Below are positions 7,534 through 22,864 of a DNA stretch of 64,000 nt, piece after piece. Made by a program: the position numbers and the translations under genes. The stretch is from a bacterium. GTDB lineage: Bacteria > CAIWAD01. The notes beneath the pieces are model-generated. The model saw only the letters and a program-made list of their open reading frames with translations. It was not told the DNA's origin and made no database searches. Numbering within the stretch: the stretch's first letter is position 1; the number at the start of each line of letters is the position of its first letter. Location of the stretch: NCBI GenBank assembly GCA_030685015.1, contig JAUXWS010000095.1, forward strand, positions 1 to 64,000, read 5' to 3'.

Positions 7534-8670
7534 TCAGGGGTCGATTAAGCCTGTCAGGCGATCCACGACCTGCTTCAGGTGATATGGGGCGAGGTGGGCA
7601 TACTTCTTCGTCATCTCGATGGACGCGTGCCCCAGCAACTTGCTGACGTTTTCGATGCCCACCCCATCCATCACCAAGTGGGACGCAAACGTGTGACGCC
7701 ATCTATGCACATCACCGACCAAGCCCACTTTCTTCAGCGTCCGTTGCAAGGCCTGATAGATGCGATCCTCGTCCACCATCGCACCCTTGGGGCCACTGAA
7801 CACATATGGATGCTTCGCAGACTTGGGCTGTCGTTGTAGAATGTCGATCGCTCGTTGGTTCAAGGGCACATTGCGGATCTGCTTGGTCTTGGGTCGCCAA
7901 TCTGCTTTTGCACAAATGCTGATGCTGGGAGGATTTGTGTCCAGGTGGACATCGTCCCAGGTCAGGTGGATCAGTTCACCCTTGCGAAGGCCAGTGTGGT
8001 AGAGAAACTCGAACAGATCCCGCCAACCCGCTTCCGCTCTGCCTAAAATGCTCTTGACTTCGTCCTTCGTCCAGTATGGCTGGGTCTTGTCCTTGGGTCC
8101 CTTAAACGCCTTCAGCCGTACGGCTGGACTGGAAGGCAACCACCCTTCGGTTACCGCCTCATTGAACAAGGCTTTGGTGAACTGGATCTGACCGTTCAAG
8201 GTCTTGGGCTGTTGGGGCGATGTTCCACGCTGGATCGTGCGGGTTGACTTATTCTTGGCCGTGGCCTTTCCCGGTTCCTTCCGCAAGGCCGTGATGCATT
8301 CGTCCAGGTGTGCCTTGGTGATCTGGTCGATGGTTTTCACTGTGGGCAGGTGGGTGACAAAAAAATCCACAAGGTGCCTGGCGTAGATCCTATAGCGTCG
8401 GATCGTGGCAATTGATACGTGACCATCCAAGCCTTGCAGGAAAGCGTCCACCAGGGCCTTGAGGGACATCGCCGGGGGCTTGGGCTTCAGACCCGCCTGT
8501 TGGTTCTGCAGGTCGTTGAAAATCTTTGAAACCTGCTTTTCCGCCAGGTCCTTTCGCGGGCCAAGTGTCAAGCGTTTTCGTTTCCCATCGACGGTGAAGT
8601 CGGCGAAGTAAGTCCATTTTCCGCTGGGGAGCTGGCGTTTTCGCAGGGCGGGGACTTTGGTCAGTGGCAT
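7534..8670 (-). CDS. Tyrosine integrase of the element
   Basis: A 378-residue phage-type integrase. The N-terminal part has an AP2-like/arm-binding segment (WTYFADFTVDGKRKRLTLG), then a SAM-like core-binding domain. The catalytic domain shows R in YHTGLRKGELIHL, HRWRHTFASH (HxxR), GHASIEMTKKY with the His/Trp position and the nucleophilic Tyr. Start 8670 (MPLTKVPALRKRQ) is preferred over the longer frame from 8718, whose extra residues lack a ribosome site and abut the tRNA terminator. The gene lies about 100 bp from the 3' end of tRNA-Ser, the likely attachment site. Confidence 0.9.
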   Translation of the reverse strand: MPLTKVPALRKRQLPSGKWTYFADFTVDGKRKRLTLGPRKDLAEKQVSKIFNDLQNQQAGLKPKPPAMSLKALVDAFLQGLDGHVSIATIRRYRIYARHLVDFFVTHLPTVKTIDQITKAHLDECITALRKEPGKATAKNKSTRTIQRGTSPQQPKTLNGQIQFTKALFNEAVTEGWLPSSPAVRLKAFKGPKDKTQPYWTKDEVKSILGRAEAGWRDLFEFLYHTGLRKGELIHLTWDDVHLDTNPPSISICAKADWRPKTKQIRNVPLNQRAIDILQRQPKSAKHPYVFSGPKGAMVDEDRIYQALQRTLKKVGLVGDVHRWRHTFASHLVMDGVGIENVSKLLGHASIEMTKKYAHLAPYHLKQVVDRLTGLIDP

Positions 8671-8724
8671 CGGCGTGTGCCCGTTTCTGTCAGGATCCTG
8701 GGCACATAATAGGCACACGTGCTG

Positions 8725-8766
8725 AAAAACAAAAGCGGATCGTCCTGAAGTTCAAGATGATCCGCT
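8725..8766 (-). terminator. Terminator of tRNA-Ser
   Basis: On the minus strand, AGCGGATC and GATCCGCT (8759-8766 with 8734-8741) form an 8-bp stem with an inner TGAA/TTCA pairing. It is followed by TTTTGTTTTT (8734-8725). It sits just after the tRNA 3' end and before the integrase start, insulating the integrase from tRNA transcription. Confidence 0.7.
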
Positions 8767-8773
8767 AATCTAA

Positions 8774-8858
8774 CGGAGAGGGTGGGATTCGAACCCACGG
8801 TAGGTTTCCCTACACACGCTTTCCAAGCGTGCACCATCGGCCACTCGGTCACCCCTCC
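8774..8858 (-). tRNA. tRNA-Ser (anticodon GGA)
   Basis: The minus strand reads a complete 85-nt class II tRNA. The acceptor stem GGAGGGG pairs with CCTCTCC (one G-U pair) with discriminator G. The anticodon stem CACGC/GCGTG encloses TTGGAAA, giving anticodon GGA. There is a long variable arm (TAGGGAAACCTA) and the T-loop GGTTCGAATCC. CCA is not encoded. It is the apparent insertion target of the element to its left. Confidence 0.95.
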
Positions 8859-8988
8859 AACAATACAGACCCGGGCTCCTTTGGGCAGCCAAAAGTTTAG
8901 GGAACCGTCAGGGCTGATGCAATGGAAGCGGCCGCCCGGCGGGGCCAATCCTGTTGTCTGGTTGGGGCTGGGGTGATATGCTTGGTCC

Positions 8989-10296
8989 ATGAAGGAAACT
9001 GCTGTAGCCCGCCCGGCGGCGGAGTTGCCGGCGGATTGGTTGCGTTGGCGCCACGCCCTGCTGGGCCGGGCCGATCCCCGCTCCATCCACGAGTTCCGCC
9101 GCTGCAGCCAACGCCTGCTGGCCACCCTCGACCTGATGGCGGCGGACGGGGAGCTGATCCGGCTTGTCCGGCGCGCCGCCCGGCGGGCGGCCCCCCTGCG
9201 CGACGCCCATGTGCTGCATCTGCTGGCCGCGGAGCTGCTCTCCGGCTGGCCCTCCCTGCCGGATTTCCAGCGATGGCTGCGCCCGGGCCGGAAGAAGGCG
9301 GCCGCCCTGACCGCCGCCCTGCGCCTGATCCCTCCCTGGCAGGTGGCGGACGGGCTGGATCCATCCCACCTCCTGTCGCCCGGCGCGGCGGCCCGATTGG
9401 AGCAATGGCGTGATCATTTGGCGCTCGGTTTGTCCACCGGCCTGCCCATGGAGATGGAGGCCCTGCACCAGCTGCGGCTTGCCCTCAAGCGCTGGCGCCA
9501 TGCCCGCGACCGGCTCGCTGCCGCGGGCGCAGTCGTCACGCCGGCCCCGGACAGCGCGACCCGCCTCCAGAGCCTGCTGGGCGCCCTCCACGACGGCGAT
9601 GTGCTGCAATCACGCCTGGATGCCTTCCTCGCCCGCCAGGGTGGCCCGGCACCCGACCTGAGGCCCATGACCAAGCGGCGGCAAAACTTGCTGGCGGAGG
9701 CCCGCGCCACCGCCGTCATCCTGGCGCGGGAACTGGCTGAGCCTGTCGTCGGCCCACCCGTGTCAGTGGAGAAGGAGGTTTTTATCGTGGAGTGGATCCT
9801 GCTGCGTCACGGTCCTGCCGGCAAGGCGGCGGCGGACCCGGGCGCCGATGACCGGGAGCGGCCCCTCACCCGCCCGGGCCTTCAGGTGGTGCGCCAAGTG
9901 TGCCGGAAAGCCGTGCGCCAGGGCTGGAGGGCGCCCCTCGTCCTCACCAGCCCCCTGGCCCGCGCCCTGCAGACGGCGGAAGCGGCGGTGGAGGCGCTGG
10001 GACCGGGCACGCGCCTGGAGCTGCTGGCGGAGCTGGAACCGGACGGGGGTCTGCCGGAGCTGGTGGCCGCCCTGGCCGGCATTTCGCGCCGGGAAAAGGC
10101 GGAGCGCCTGTGGCTGGTGGGGCACGAGCCCCAGCTCAGCCGCCTCGCCTCGCTCCTCATCTCGGGCACGGTCCACGCCGGCATCGAGCTGCGCAAGGGC
10201 GGACTCATCCGGCTGGCGGCGGAGGACCTGCAAGCCCGGAAGTGCGCGCGTCTCCTGGCCCACTGGGAGCCCCGCGGGCGGTCGCGCCGCGTCTGA
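8989..10296 (+). CDS. CHAD domain fused to SixA-type histidine phosphatase
   Basis: A 435-residue two-part protein. Residues 1 to about 250 are a helical CHAD domain with paired basic His motifs (SIHEFRRCSQRLLATLD near residue 33 and LHQLRLALKRWRHARD near 160) that bind polyphosphate or phosphoproteins. From about residue 262 (EWILLRHGPAGK) the protein is a histidine phosphatase of the SixA/phosphoglycerate-mutase superfamily, with RHG, TSPLARALQTAE and the second catalytic His in VGHEPQLSRL. The joined domains suggest a phosphatase recruited to polyphosphate or a phosphohistidine target; substrate unknown. It stands alone, convergent with lpdA (5 bp apart). Confidence 0.8.
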   Translation: MKETAVARPAAELPADWLRWRHALLGRADPRSIHEFRRCSQRLLATLDLMAADGELIRLVRRAARRAAPLRDAHVLHLLAAELLSGWPSLPDFQRWLRPGRKKAAALTAALRLIPPWQVADGLDPSHLLSPGAAARLEQWRDHLALGLSTGLPMEMEALHQLRLALKRWRHARDRLAAAGAVVTPAPDSATRLQSLLGALHDGDVLQSRLDAFLARQGGPAPDLRPMTKRRQNLLAEARATAVILARELAEPVVGPPVSVEKEVFIVEWILLRHGPAGKAAADPGADDRERPLTRPGLQVVRQVCRKAVRQGWRAPLVLTSPLARALQTAEAAVEALGPGTRLELLAELEPDGGLPELVAALAGISRREKAERLWLVGHEPQLSRLASLLISGTVHAGIELRKGGLIRLAAEDLQARKCARLLAHWEPRGRSRRV

Positions 10297-10300
10297 GGTC

Positions 10301-11725
10301 TTATCGCCGGCGCGGCGTGTGGAAGTGGGTGGCGTGACCGTAGAAGACCTCGGCCGCCTCCATCACCGTCTCGGCGCAGGTGGGGTGCGGATGGATGCTG
10401 CGCGCCACGTCGGAGGCCAGCGCCGCCATCTCCACGGCCAGCACCCCCTCGGCGATCATCTCCCCCGCCCCCTTGCCGGCGATGCCCATGCCCAGGACGC
10501 GCTCCGTCTCCGGATCGATCAGCAGCTTGGTCAGGCCGTCGGTGCGGTCCATGGTGAGGGCGCGGCCACTGGCCTGCCAGGGGAAGCGGGCCACCGCCAC
10601 CTTCCGTCCCTGCGCTTTCGCCTCCGTCTCCGTCAGCCCGCACCAGGCCAGCTCCGGATCGGTGTAGACCACGCTGGGCATGGCGGCCGGGTCATAGCCG
10701 GCGCCCTTCTGCCCCGCCATGTCCTCCACCGCGACGCGGGCCTCGGCGCTGGCCTTGTGGGCCAGCATGGGCTGGCCGGCCAGATCGCCGATGGCCCAGA
10801 CGGCGGGATCGGCCGTGCGCCGGCGGGCGTCCACCTGGACGAAGCCGCCCGTGTCCAGTTCCACCCCCGTGTGCTCCAGGCCCAGGTCCTCGCTGTTGGG
10901 ACGCCGGCCCACCGAGACGAGCAGCTGGTCGAAGCGCTCCTCGCTGGCCTGGCCCGCGGCATCCTCCAGCGTCACCTTGAGGCCGTTGCGGTTCTCCGTC
11001 ACCTGGGTGACCCGTGTCCCCGTGCGCACGGCGGCGAAGCGCGGCAGCAGCCTCTTCTCCAGGACGCGCACCAGGTCGCGGTCGGCGCCAGGCAGGATCC
11101 CGGGCAGCATCTCCACCACCGAGACCTGGCTGCCCAGGCTGGCATAGACGCTGCCCAGCTCCAGCCCGATGATGCCGCCGCCCACCACCAGCAGGCGGCG
11201 CGGCACCCGGGGCAGCTCGAGGGCGCCCGTCGAGTCCCAGACCCGGGGCGAGACCGGCAGGAAGGGGAGGACCACCGGCCGCGATCCGGTGGCGAGCAGA
11301 AGGCGCTCGAAGCCCAGCTCCGTCTCGCCGCCCTCCTCCAGGCTGACGCGGACACGACCCGGCGCCACCACGCGGCCGCGGCCGCGCAGCTGCGTCACTC
11401 TGCGCTTGGCCCGCAGGTCGCCCAGGCCCTCGGTCAGGCCCGCCACCACCTCGTCCTTCCAGGCGCGCAGACGGTCCAGGTCCAGGCGCGGCTCGCTGAA
11501 GGTGAGTCCCCAGCGCTGCGCCTCGCGGGCTTCGTTGAGCAGGGCCGCCACGTGAAGCAGGGCCTTGGAGGGGATGCAGCCGACATAGAGGCAGACGCCG
11601 CCCGGATTGGCCTCGGGCGCCACCAGGGTCACCTCGAAGCCCAGGTCCGCCGCGTAGAAGGCGGCGGCGTAGCCGCCCGGGCCGGCGCCCAGGATCAGCA
11701 AAGGGGTGCGGGTGGTCTCGCTCAT
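10301..11725 (-). CDS. lpdA: Dihydrolipoyl dehydrogenase (E3)
   Basis: A 474-residue flavoprotein disulfide reductase that reoxidises dihydrolipoamide in the pyruvate dehydrogenase complex, passing electrons to NAD. The FAD fold is GAGPGGYAAAFYAA at the N-terminus, and the redox disulfide is in GGVCLYVGCIPSKALLH (usual family spelling GGTCLNVGCIPSK). The NAD fold is VVGGGIIGLELGSVYASLG, and the C-terminal interface has HPHPTCAET, where the active-site His sits. It is the last gene of the aceE-aceF-lpdA set, about 120 bp after aceF. Confidence 0.95.
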   Translation of the reverse strand: MSETTRTPLLILGAGPGGYAAAFYAADLGFEVTLVAPEANPGGVCLYVGCIPSKALLHVAALLNEAREAQRWGLTFSEPRLDLDRLRAWKDEVVAGLTEGLGDLRAKRRVTQLRGRGRVVAPGRVRVSLEEGGETELGFERLLLATGSRPVVLPFLPVSPRVWDSTGALELPRVPRRLLVVGGGIIGLELGSVYASLGSQVSVVEMLPGILPGADRDLVRVLEKRLLPRFAAVRTGTRVTQVTENRNGLKVTLEDAAGQASEERFDQLLVSVGRRPNSEDLGLEHTGVELDTGGFVQVDARRRTADPAVWAIGDLAGQPMLAHKASAEARVAVEDMAGQKGAGYDPAAMPSVVYTDPELAWCGLTETEAKAQGRKVAVARFPWQASGRALTMDRTDGLTKLLIDPETERVLGMGIAGKGAGEMIAEGVLAVEMAALASDVARSIHPHPTCAETVMEAAEVFYGHATHFHTPRRR

Positions 11726-11848
11726 CTCAGGATCCCTTCACGCATGGTTGACGACCGTGCTGGGCGACCCGACGGGTCCGGGTCGATTGGAATGGCCCGC
11801 CACCTTCCCCCTCCTGCCTCTTCCATCCACGCCGACAGGTCTCTTCGT

Positions 11849-13204
11849 CTACATCACCAGCAGGATGGGGGACTCCAGCGCCTGGCAGATCCAACGCGTG
11901 AAGCGCGCCCCGTCCGCTCCGTCGATGATGCGGTGGTCGTAGGAGAAGGAGAGGGGGAGCATCAGGCGCGGCTCGAAGCATCCCTTCGCCTCATTCCAGA
12001 CCGGTTCGCGCCGGGCCCGCGACACGCCCAGGATGGCCGCCTCGGGGTGGTTGACGATGGGCGTGAAGGCCGTGCCGCCGATGCCGCCCAGGTTGGTCAG
12101 CGTGATGCAGGCCCCCTGCAGCTCCTCGGGGCCGGTCTTGCGCTCGCGGGCGCGGGCGGACAGCTCTCCCAGCTCGCGGGCCAGCTCGAGCACGCCCTTG
12201 CCGTCGGCGTCCCGGATGACGGGCACGAGCAGGCCGCGCTCGGTGTCCACCGCCACCCCCACGTGGCAATAGTGCTTGCGGATGAGCCGCTCGCGGCCCA
12301 GGTCCAGGCTCGTATTGACTTGGGGAAAGGCCCGGAGCGCCTGGGCCAGCACGCGGATGAGCAGGGCCGTCATGGTGAGGCGCGGGGCGCCGGGGTCCTG
12401 CTTGTCCAGCGCCTTCTGCTGGCGCAGGCGGAAGGCCTCCAACTCCGTCACGTCGGCCTTGTCGAACTGGGTCACCCGCGGCGTCAGCAGCCAGGCCGAG
12501 GCCAGATGGCGGGCCGTCACGCGGCGCACGCCGGTCAGCGGCGCCTCCTCCACCTCGCCCCAGCGGCTGAAGTCGGGCAGCTCCACCTCCAGGATCCCGG
12601 CGGCGGCCGGGTGCCGCGAGCCGGCGGCCGATCCCACCTGCGCTTCGAGCAGGGCCTTGACGTGGGCCTTGACATCCTCGCGCGAGATGCGGCCGCCGGG
12701 GCCGCTGCCCGCCACCCGGCGGATCTCCACGCCCAGCTCGCGGGCCAGGCGGCGCACGGTGGGGGAGGCGGGCACGGGCGTGCCGGGATCCGGCTCCCTG
12801 GGGGCTTCCACGGAGGGGAGGGGGGGAGTCGATCCCGATAGCGATCCCGATCCCGATAGCGATCCCGATTCGATTTCACGTTCTGGGTTCGACTCCGCGG
12901 CGGCAGCGGATGGCGGCGCCGGAAGGGTTTCTGGTTGAGGCACGGTGGGCGCGACGGAGGCGGGGCTCTCCTCCTCCAGGCGCAGGATGGCCGCCCCCAC
13001 TTCCAGGCGCTCACCTGGCTTGGCCAGCACGTCCGTCACACGGCCCGCCTTGCCGGCGGGCACCTCGATCACGGCCTTGTCCGTCTCCAGCTCCAGGACC
13101 GGCGTGTCGGCGCGGACCAGGTCGCCGGCCTTGACGAGGACGGCCGTGAGATCGCCCCCCGTGATGTTCTCGCCCAGGTCGGGCAGGGTGATGATGATCG
13201 CCAT
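11849..13204 (-). CDS. aceF: Dihydrolipoamide acetyltransferase (E2)
   Basis: A 451-residue E2 of the pyruvate dehydrogenase complex. A single lipoyl domain carries the lipoylated Lys in ELETDKAVIEVPAG near residue 43. A flexible linker of Pro, Ala, Ser and Gly follows, then the E3-binding domain (SPTVRRLARELGVEI with GSGPGGRISREDV), and the catalytic core ending in DHRIIDGADGARF with the HxxxDG site. GGAGGAG precedes the ATG. The linker contains SGSLSGSGSLSGS, encoded by GATC-type hexamers like those between the two vertex-protein genes at 49.6 kb. It is 11 bp downstream of aceE. Confidence 0.95.
   Translation of the reverse strand: MAIIITLPDLGENITGGDLTAVLVKAGDLVRADTPVLELETDKAVIEVPAGKAGRVTDVLAKPGERLEVGAAILRLEEESPASVAPTVPQPETLPAPPSAAAAESNPEREIESGSLSGSGSLSGSTPPLPSVEAPREPDPGTPVPASPTVRRLARELGVEIRRVAGSGPGGRISREDVKAHVKALLEAQVGSAAGSRHPAAAGILEVELPDFSRWGEVEEAPLTGVRRVTARHLASAWLLTPRVTQFDKADVTELEAFRLRQQKALDKQDPGAPRLTMTALLIRVLAQALRAFPQVNTSLDLGRERLIRKHYCHVGVAVDTERGLLVPVIRDADGKGVLELARELGELSARARERKTGPEELQGACITLTNLGGIGGTAFTPIVNHPEAAILGVSRARREPVWNEAKGCFEPRLMLPLSFSYDHRIIDGADGARFTRWICQALESPILLVM
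12831..12866. repeat. Hexanucleotide repeats inside the aceF linker
   Basis: Six tandem 6-bp units read GATCCC, GATAGC, GATCCC, GATCCC, GATAGC, GATCCC on the plus strand. In the coding direction they are mixed GATCGG/TATCGG/GATCGC units and encode alternating Gly-Ser and Leu-Ser pairs in the flexible linker. The same unit family forms the longer array at 49563-49652. Confidence 0.85.
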
Positions 13205-13215
13205 GGCTCCTCCGC

Positions 13216-15933
<2,718 letters not shown>

Positions 15934-16128
15934 GCCCGCCTCGCTCGCTTGGATTCCGGCCGGACCCCCGGTCCTGGCCGCCTCAAGGTAGGGAAAGAAT
16001 CGGCTCCGGGCAGTGGCGCCATTAATTTGCCGCTAATCTGAACGAATTCACCATTCCGCCCAGTGCCCACGTGATACTTTGATGGAATTCTGATCAATAT
16101 TGCTGAAAACATGATGCTCGCCCGCAGG

Positions 16129-16157
16129 AAAAAGCAAGGGCCTCCCAGGGGAGGCCC
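16129..16157 (-). terminator. Terminator of the yceI-family gene
   Basis: On the minus strand GGGCCTCC and GGAGGCCC (16150-16157 with 16138-16145) form an 8-bp stem. The strand continues TTGCTTTTT, placing the T-run at 16133-16129, a standard intrinsic terminator about 27 bp beyond the stop codon. Confidence 0.7.
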
Positions 16158-16183
16158 AACGCATGTCGGTGGGGGTTGGGCAT

Positions 16184-16774
16184 TTACTGCTTGACCGCCT
16201 CCAGGTGGATCTCGATGGTGACGTCATTGCCCACCACCAGGCCTCCCCCGTCCATCATGTTGCTCCAGCTCAGGCCATAATCCTGGCGGTTGATGGTGAG
16301 GCCGGTCTCGATGCCGATGCGCGTGCCGCCCCAGGGATCCTTGATGGGACCGCTCAGGGTGAAGGGCAGGTCGATTGACTTGGTGACGCCGTGCATGGTG
16401 TAGTCGCCGGTGGCCACCCACTGCTCGCCCTTCTTGGCGATCTTCCTGCTGGTGAAGGTGATGGTCGGGTACGTGTCCGTCTCGAAGAAGTCGGCGCTGC
16501 GCAGGTGCTCGTCACGCTTCTCGTTGGTCGTGCTGATGGAGGCGGCCTGGATGACGGCGCTGACGGAGGACTTGGCCAGGTCGGCGGCGTCCAGCTTGAT
16601 GTCAACCTGGAAGTCCTCGAAGGAGCCGCGAACCTTGCTGATCATCATGTGGGACACGGTGAAGTTGACATCGCTGTGACTGCCGTCCAGCGTGTAGGAG
16701 TCGGCGGCGGGGGCGACGCCGACCAGGACGGCGATCAGGGCGAGGGCGGACAGGGCCTTCAAAATGCGCTTCAT
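16184..16774 (-). CDS. YceI-family periplasmic lipid-binding protein
   Basis: A 196-residue exported protein of the YceI-like family, lipocalin-type beta-barrels that bind isoprenoids or other lipids. The start is ATG 16774 with AAGGAG 8 bp upstream; the upstream extension has no signal function. A signal peptide (MKRILKALSALALIAVLVGV) is followed by SYTLDGSHSDVNFTVSHMMI, the conserved first strand, and later TGDYTMHGVTKSIDLPF and GLSWSNMMDGGGLVVGNDV. It is monocistronic with its own terminator and divergent from carA. Confidence 0.9.
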   Translation of the reverse strand: MKRILKALSALALIAVLVGVAPAADSYTLDGSHSDVNFTVSHMMISKVRGSFEDFQVDIKLDAADLAKSSVSAVIQAASISTTNEKRDEHLRSADFFETDTYPTITFTSRKIAKKGEQWVATGDYTMHGVTKSIDLPFTLSGPIKDPWGGTRIGIETGLTINRQDYGLSWSNMMDGGGLVVGNDVTIEIHLEAVKQ

Positions 16775-16812
16775 GGCGGTCTCCTTGTCTGTGGTTGATT
16801 GATCCAACGAAT

Positions 16813-16852
16813 CAAGTTTGCACAAACGAACTTGGACTGGCAAGGTTCCTTG
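16813..16852. promoter_or_regulatory. Two inverted repeats in the yceI-carA divergent region
   Basis: CAAGTT (16813-16818) and AACTTG (16829-16834) flank an inner GTTTG-CA-CAAAC, and CAAGG-TT-CCTTG lies at 16841-16852. They sit 40-80 bp upstream of the yceI-family start, on the side facing carA. They could be operators for either gene, but no known binding consensus is matched. Confidence 0.3.
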
Positions 16853-16978
16853 ACCCCATCAAGTATTTATCTCCAAACAAGTCGCCACCAACTGGTGGAC
16901 AACTGGAATCCAGGGTAGGAAGTGCTGGGTGGGCGTGGTAGGTTGCCGTCCCGAGGGCCATTCAACCCAAGGGACACC

Positions 16979-21328
<4,350 letters not shown>

Positions 21329-21341
<13 letters not shown>

Positions 21342-22090
21342 CTGGCGCCGTTGAGGTCGATGGTGCCGCCCGTCAGCCAGTCGGCGCGCCCGGAGACGAC
21401 AAAACACACGGTCTGCGCGATCTCCTCGGCGCGGGCCACCCTGCCATGCGGGCTCTGGGCGCGGGTGGCGACACCGCGCTCCCCCTGCAGGGCCTCGCGC
21501 GCCATCTCCGTCTCCACGAAGCCGGGGGCCAGGTTCATCACATAGATGCCGTCCGGGGCCAGGGCCTGGGCCATGTACTGCCCCAGTCCATGCAGGCCGG
21601 CCTTGCTGGCGCCGTAGGCGGGGGCGGTGGGCTCGCCGCGGAAGGCGCCGCGGCTGCCGATGTTGACGATGTGGCCGCCGCCCGCCTCCGCCAGGAAAGG
21701 CCGCGCCGCGTGGATGAGCAAGGCGGGGGCCAGCAGGTTGACGGCCAGGATCTCCTTCCAGCGGGCCGCCCAGGTGGCGGCGTCCACTTCACGCACGGGA
21801 TGGTCGCGGAAGATGCCGGCGTTGTTGACCAGGATGTCCAGCCCGCCCAGGGCCGCCGCCGCCCGCCCCGCCAGGCGGGCGGCCTCCTCCTCCACCGCGA
21901 GATCCGCCTGCAGCAGGGCATGGCCCGTCCCCGGGAGCGCGGCCAGCACCGCCTCCGCCTGTTCCCGGCTGGCGCCGTAGTGCAGGGCCACCCGCGCCCC
22001 GTCGGCGGCCAGCGCCAGGGCGATCTCCCGTCCGATGCCGCGCGACGCTCCCGTCACCAGGGCGCGCCGACCGGCCAGGGCTTGTCTCAT
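21329..22090 (-). CDS. Short-chain dehydrogenase/reductase, FabG-like
   Basis: A 253-residue NAD(P)-dependent reductase. It shows the Rossmann motif [16 protein letters not shown], the NNAGIF motif, the catalytic Ser in NIGSRGAF and YGASKAG with Tyr and Lys of the YxxxK pair. It ends [13 protein letters not shown], typical of FabG-type 3-oxoacyl-ACP reductases. Many paralogs share this fold, so the substrate is open; it is away from fatty-acid genes. ATG 22090 overlaps the original stop (TGA, 22087-22089) of the upstream GNAT gene in an ATGA junction, so the two form an operon. Confidence 0.85.
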
Positions 22091-22137
22091 CGCTCGTCCT
22101 CCTCTGCCAGGATCCGCTCCACCAACACCACGTCCAG

Positions 22138-22593
22138 CTATCGGCCGAACTTGCGTCCCACTTCGCGCATGACGCCCACTTGGCGGTAGCCGGCCCGGGC
22201 GAAGAGGGCCAGGCTGGGCGCGTTGGCCGCCTCGATGCGCCCCAGGATGACATGATGGCCGGCGCGCCGGGCGGCCTCCTCCAGGGCGGCCACCAGTACC
22301 CGCCCCGCCCCCCGACGACGGCGCCTCCCATCGACGAAGACGGAGGCCTCCACCGTGCCGCTGTAGGCGCCGCGGGGCGACCAGGCGGACAGGCTGGCCC
22401 AGCCGGCCACGCGCCCGTCCACGTCCGCCACCAGCACCGGGTGTCGTCCTGGACTGTGCCCGGCGAACCAGGCCAGGGCGGCCGTCCCGTCCCGCGGCTC
22501 CGTGTCGAAGGTGGCGGTGCCGCGGGACACCTCCTCGTTGTAGATGGCGGTGATGATCGCCAGATCGGTCTCGCGGGCGGCCCGCACCTGCAT
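22138..22593 (-). CDS. GNAT acetyltransferase (phosphinothricin type), truncated by TAG
   Basis: A 151-residue N-acetyltransferase of the Pat/phosphinothricin subfamily, starting MQVRAARETDLAIITAIYNE with a strong GGGGAGGAG site, and carrying the acetyl-CoA loop VFVDGRRRRRGAGRVLV. It stops at VGRKFGR with TAG at 22138-22140. In this family the sequence normally continues FGRWLDVV, and here the bases after TAG encode [16 protein letters not shown] before a TGA that overlaps the start of the next gene. The TAG therefore replaces the conserved Trp codon TGG by one base change. The encoded protein lacks only its last strand and may or may not be active. Confidence 0.75.
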   Translation of the reverse strand: MQVRAARETDLAIITAIYNEEVSRGTATFDTEPRDGTAALAWFAGHSPGRHPVLVADVDGRVAGWASLSAWSPRGAYSGTVEASVFVDGRRRRRGAGRVLVAALEEAARRAGHHVILGRIEAANAPSLALFARAGYRQVGVMREVGRKFGR

Positions 22594-22717
22594 GTCTCCT
22601 CCCCGCTGTCCGCTCCCTGCGCCCCAACCCAATCTGACAAAGCGCCGCGGGAGAGGCAGGGCCCCGCTCGCCGGGCGAAGGGGGATGCTGCCACACACGA
22701 CACGGGTGAAGGAAAAG

Positions 22718-22864
22718 TCACGTGATGATGCGGACAGGGGTCACGGGATTGAAGGGAATGGGGCAGGCCGCGCCCAACTCCCTGCCGCCCGCCTTGGGCA
22801 GGTTGCGCTCTACCGTCTGGAAGGCCTGCTCGACGGTGTCGGTGCCGGCCACCACGACCTGCAC
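22718..22864 (-). CDS. Possible small protein after the RND operon
   Basis: The 430 bp between the RND operon and the GNAT gene hold one minus-strand frame with strongly coding-like third positions. It would start at GTG 22864 and encode 48 residues beginning VQVVVAGTDTVEQAFQTVER and ending NPVTPVRIIT. GAGGA lies about 10 bp upstream. The frame is open further upstream into the RND gene without a better start. No family recognised. It may be a remnant of a longer gene. Confidence 0.25.
   Translation of the reverse strand: MQVVVAGTDTVEQAFQTVERNLPKAGGRELGAACPIPFNPVTPVRIIT

Larger units (their letters stand above)
1..8773. mobile_element. Integrated element at tRNA-Ser (one end visible)
   Basis: This stretch is clearly lower in GC than the rest of the window. 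It starts immediately beyond the 3' end of tRNA-Ser on the minus strand. The gene closest to the tRNA is a tyrosine integrase, the standard layout of elements that insert into tRNA 3' ends. The other genes are mobile-element types: primase-helicase, DUF932-like protein, Cas4/RecB-type nuclease, a small HTH protein and a secreted cargo protein. No second copy of the tRNA 3' end is present to the left, so the far boundary lies outside the window or has decayed. No capsid, terminase or conjugation gene is visible, so a phage satellite, plasmid-like integrative element or decayed element are all possible. Confidence 0.8.
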
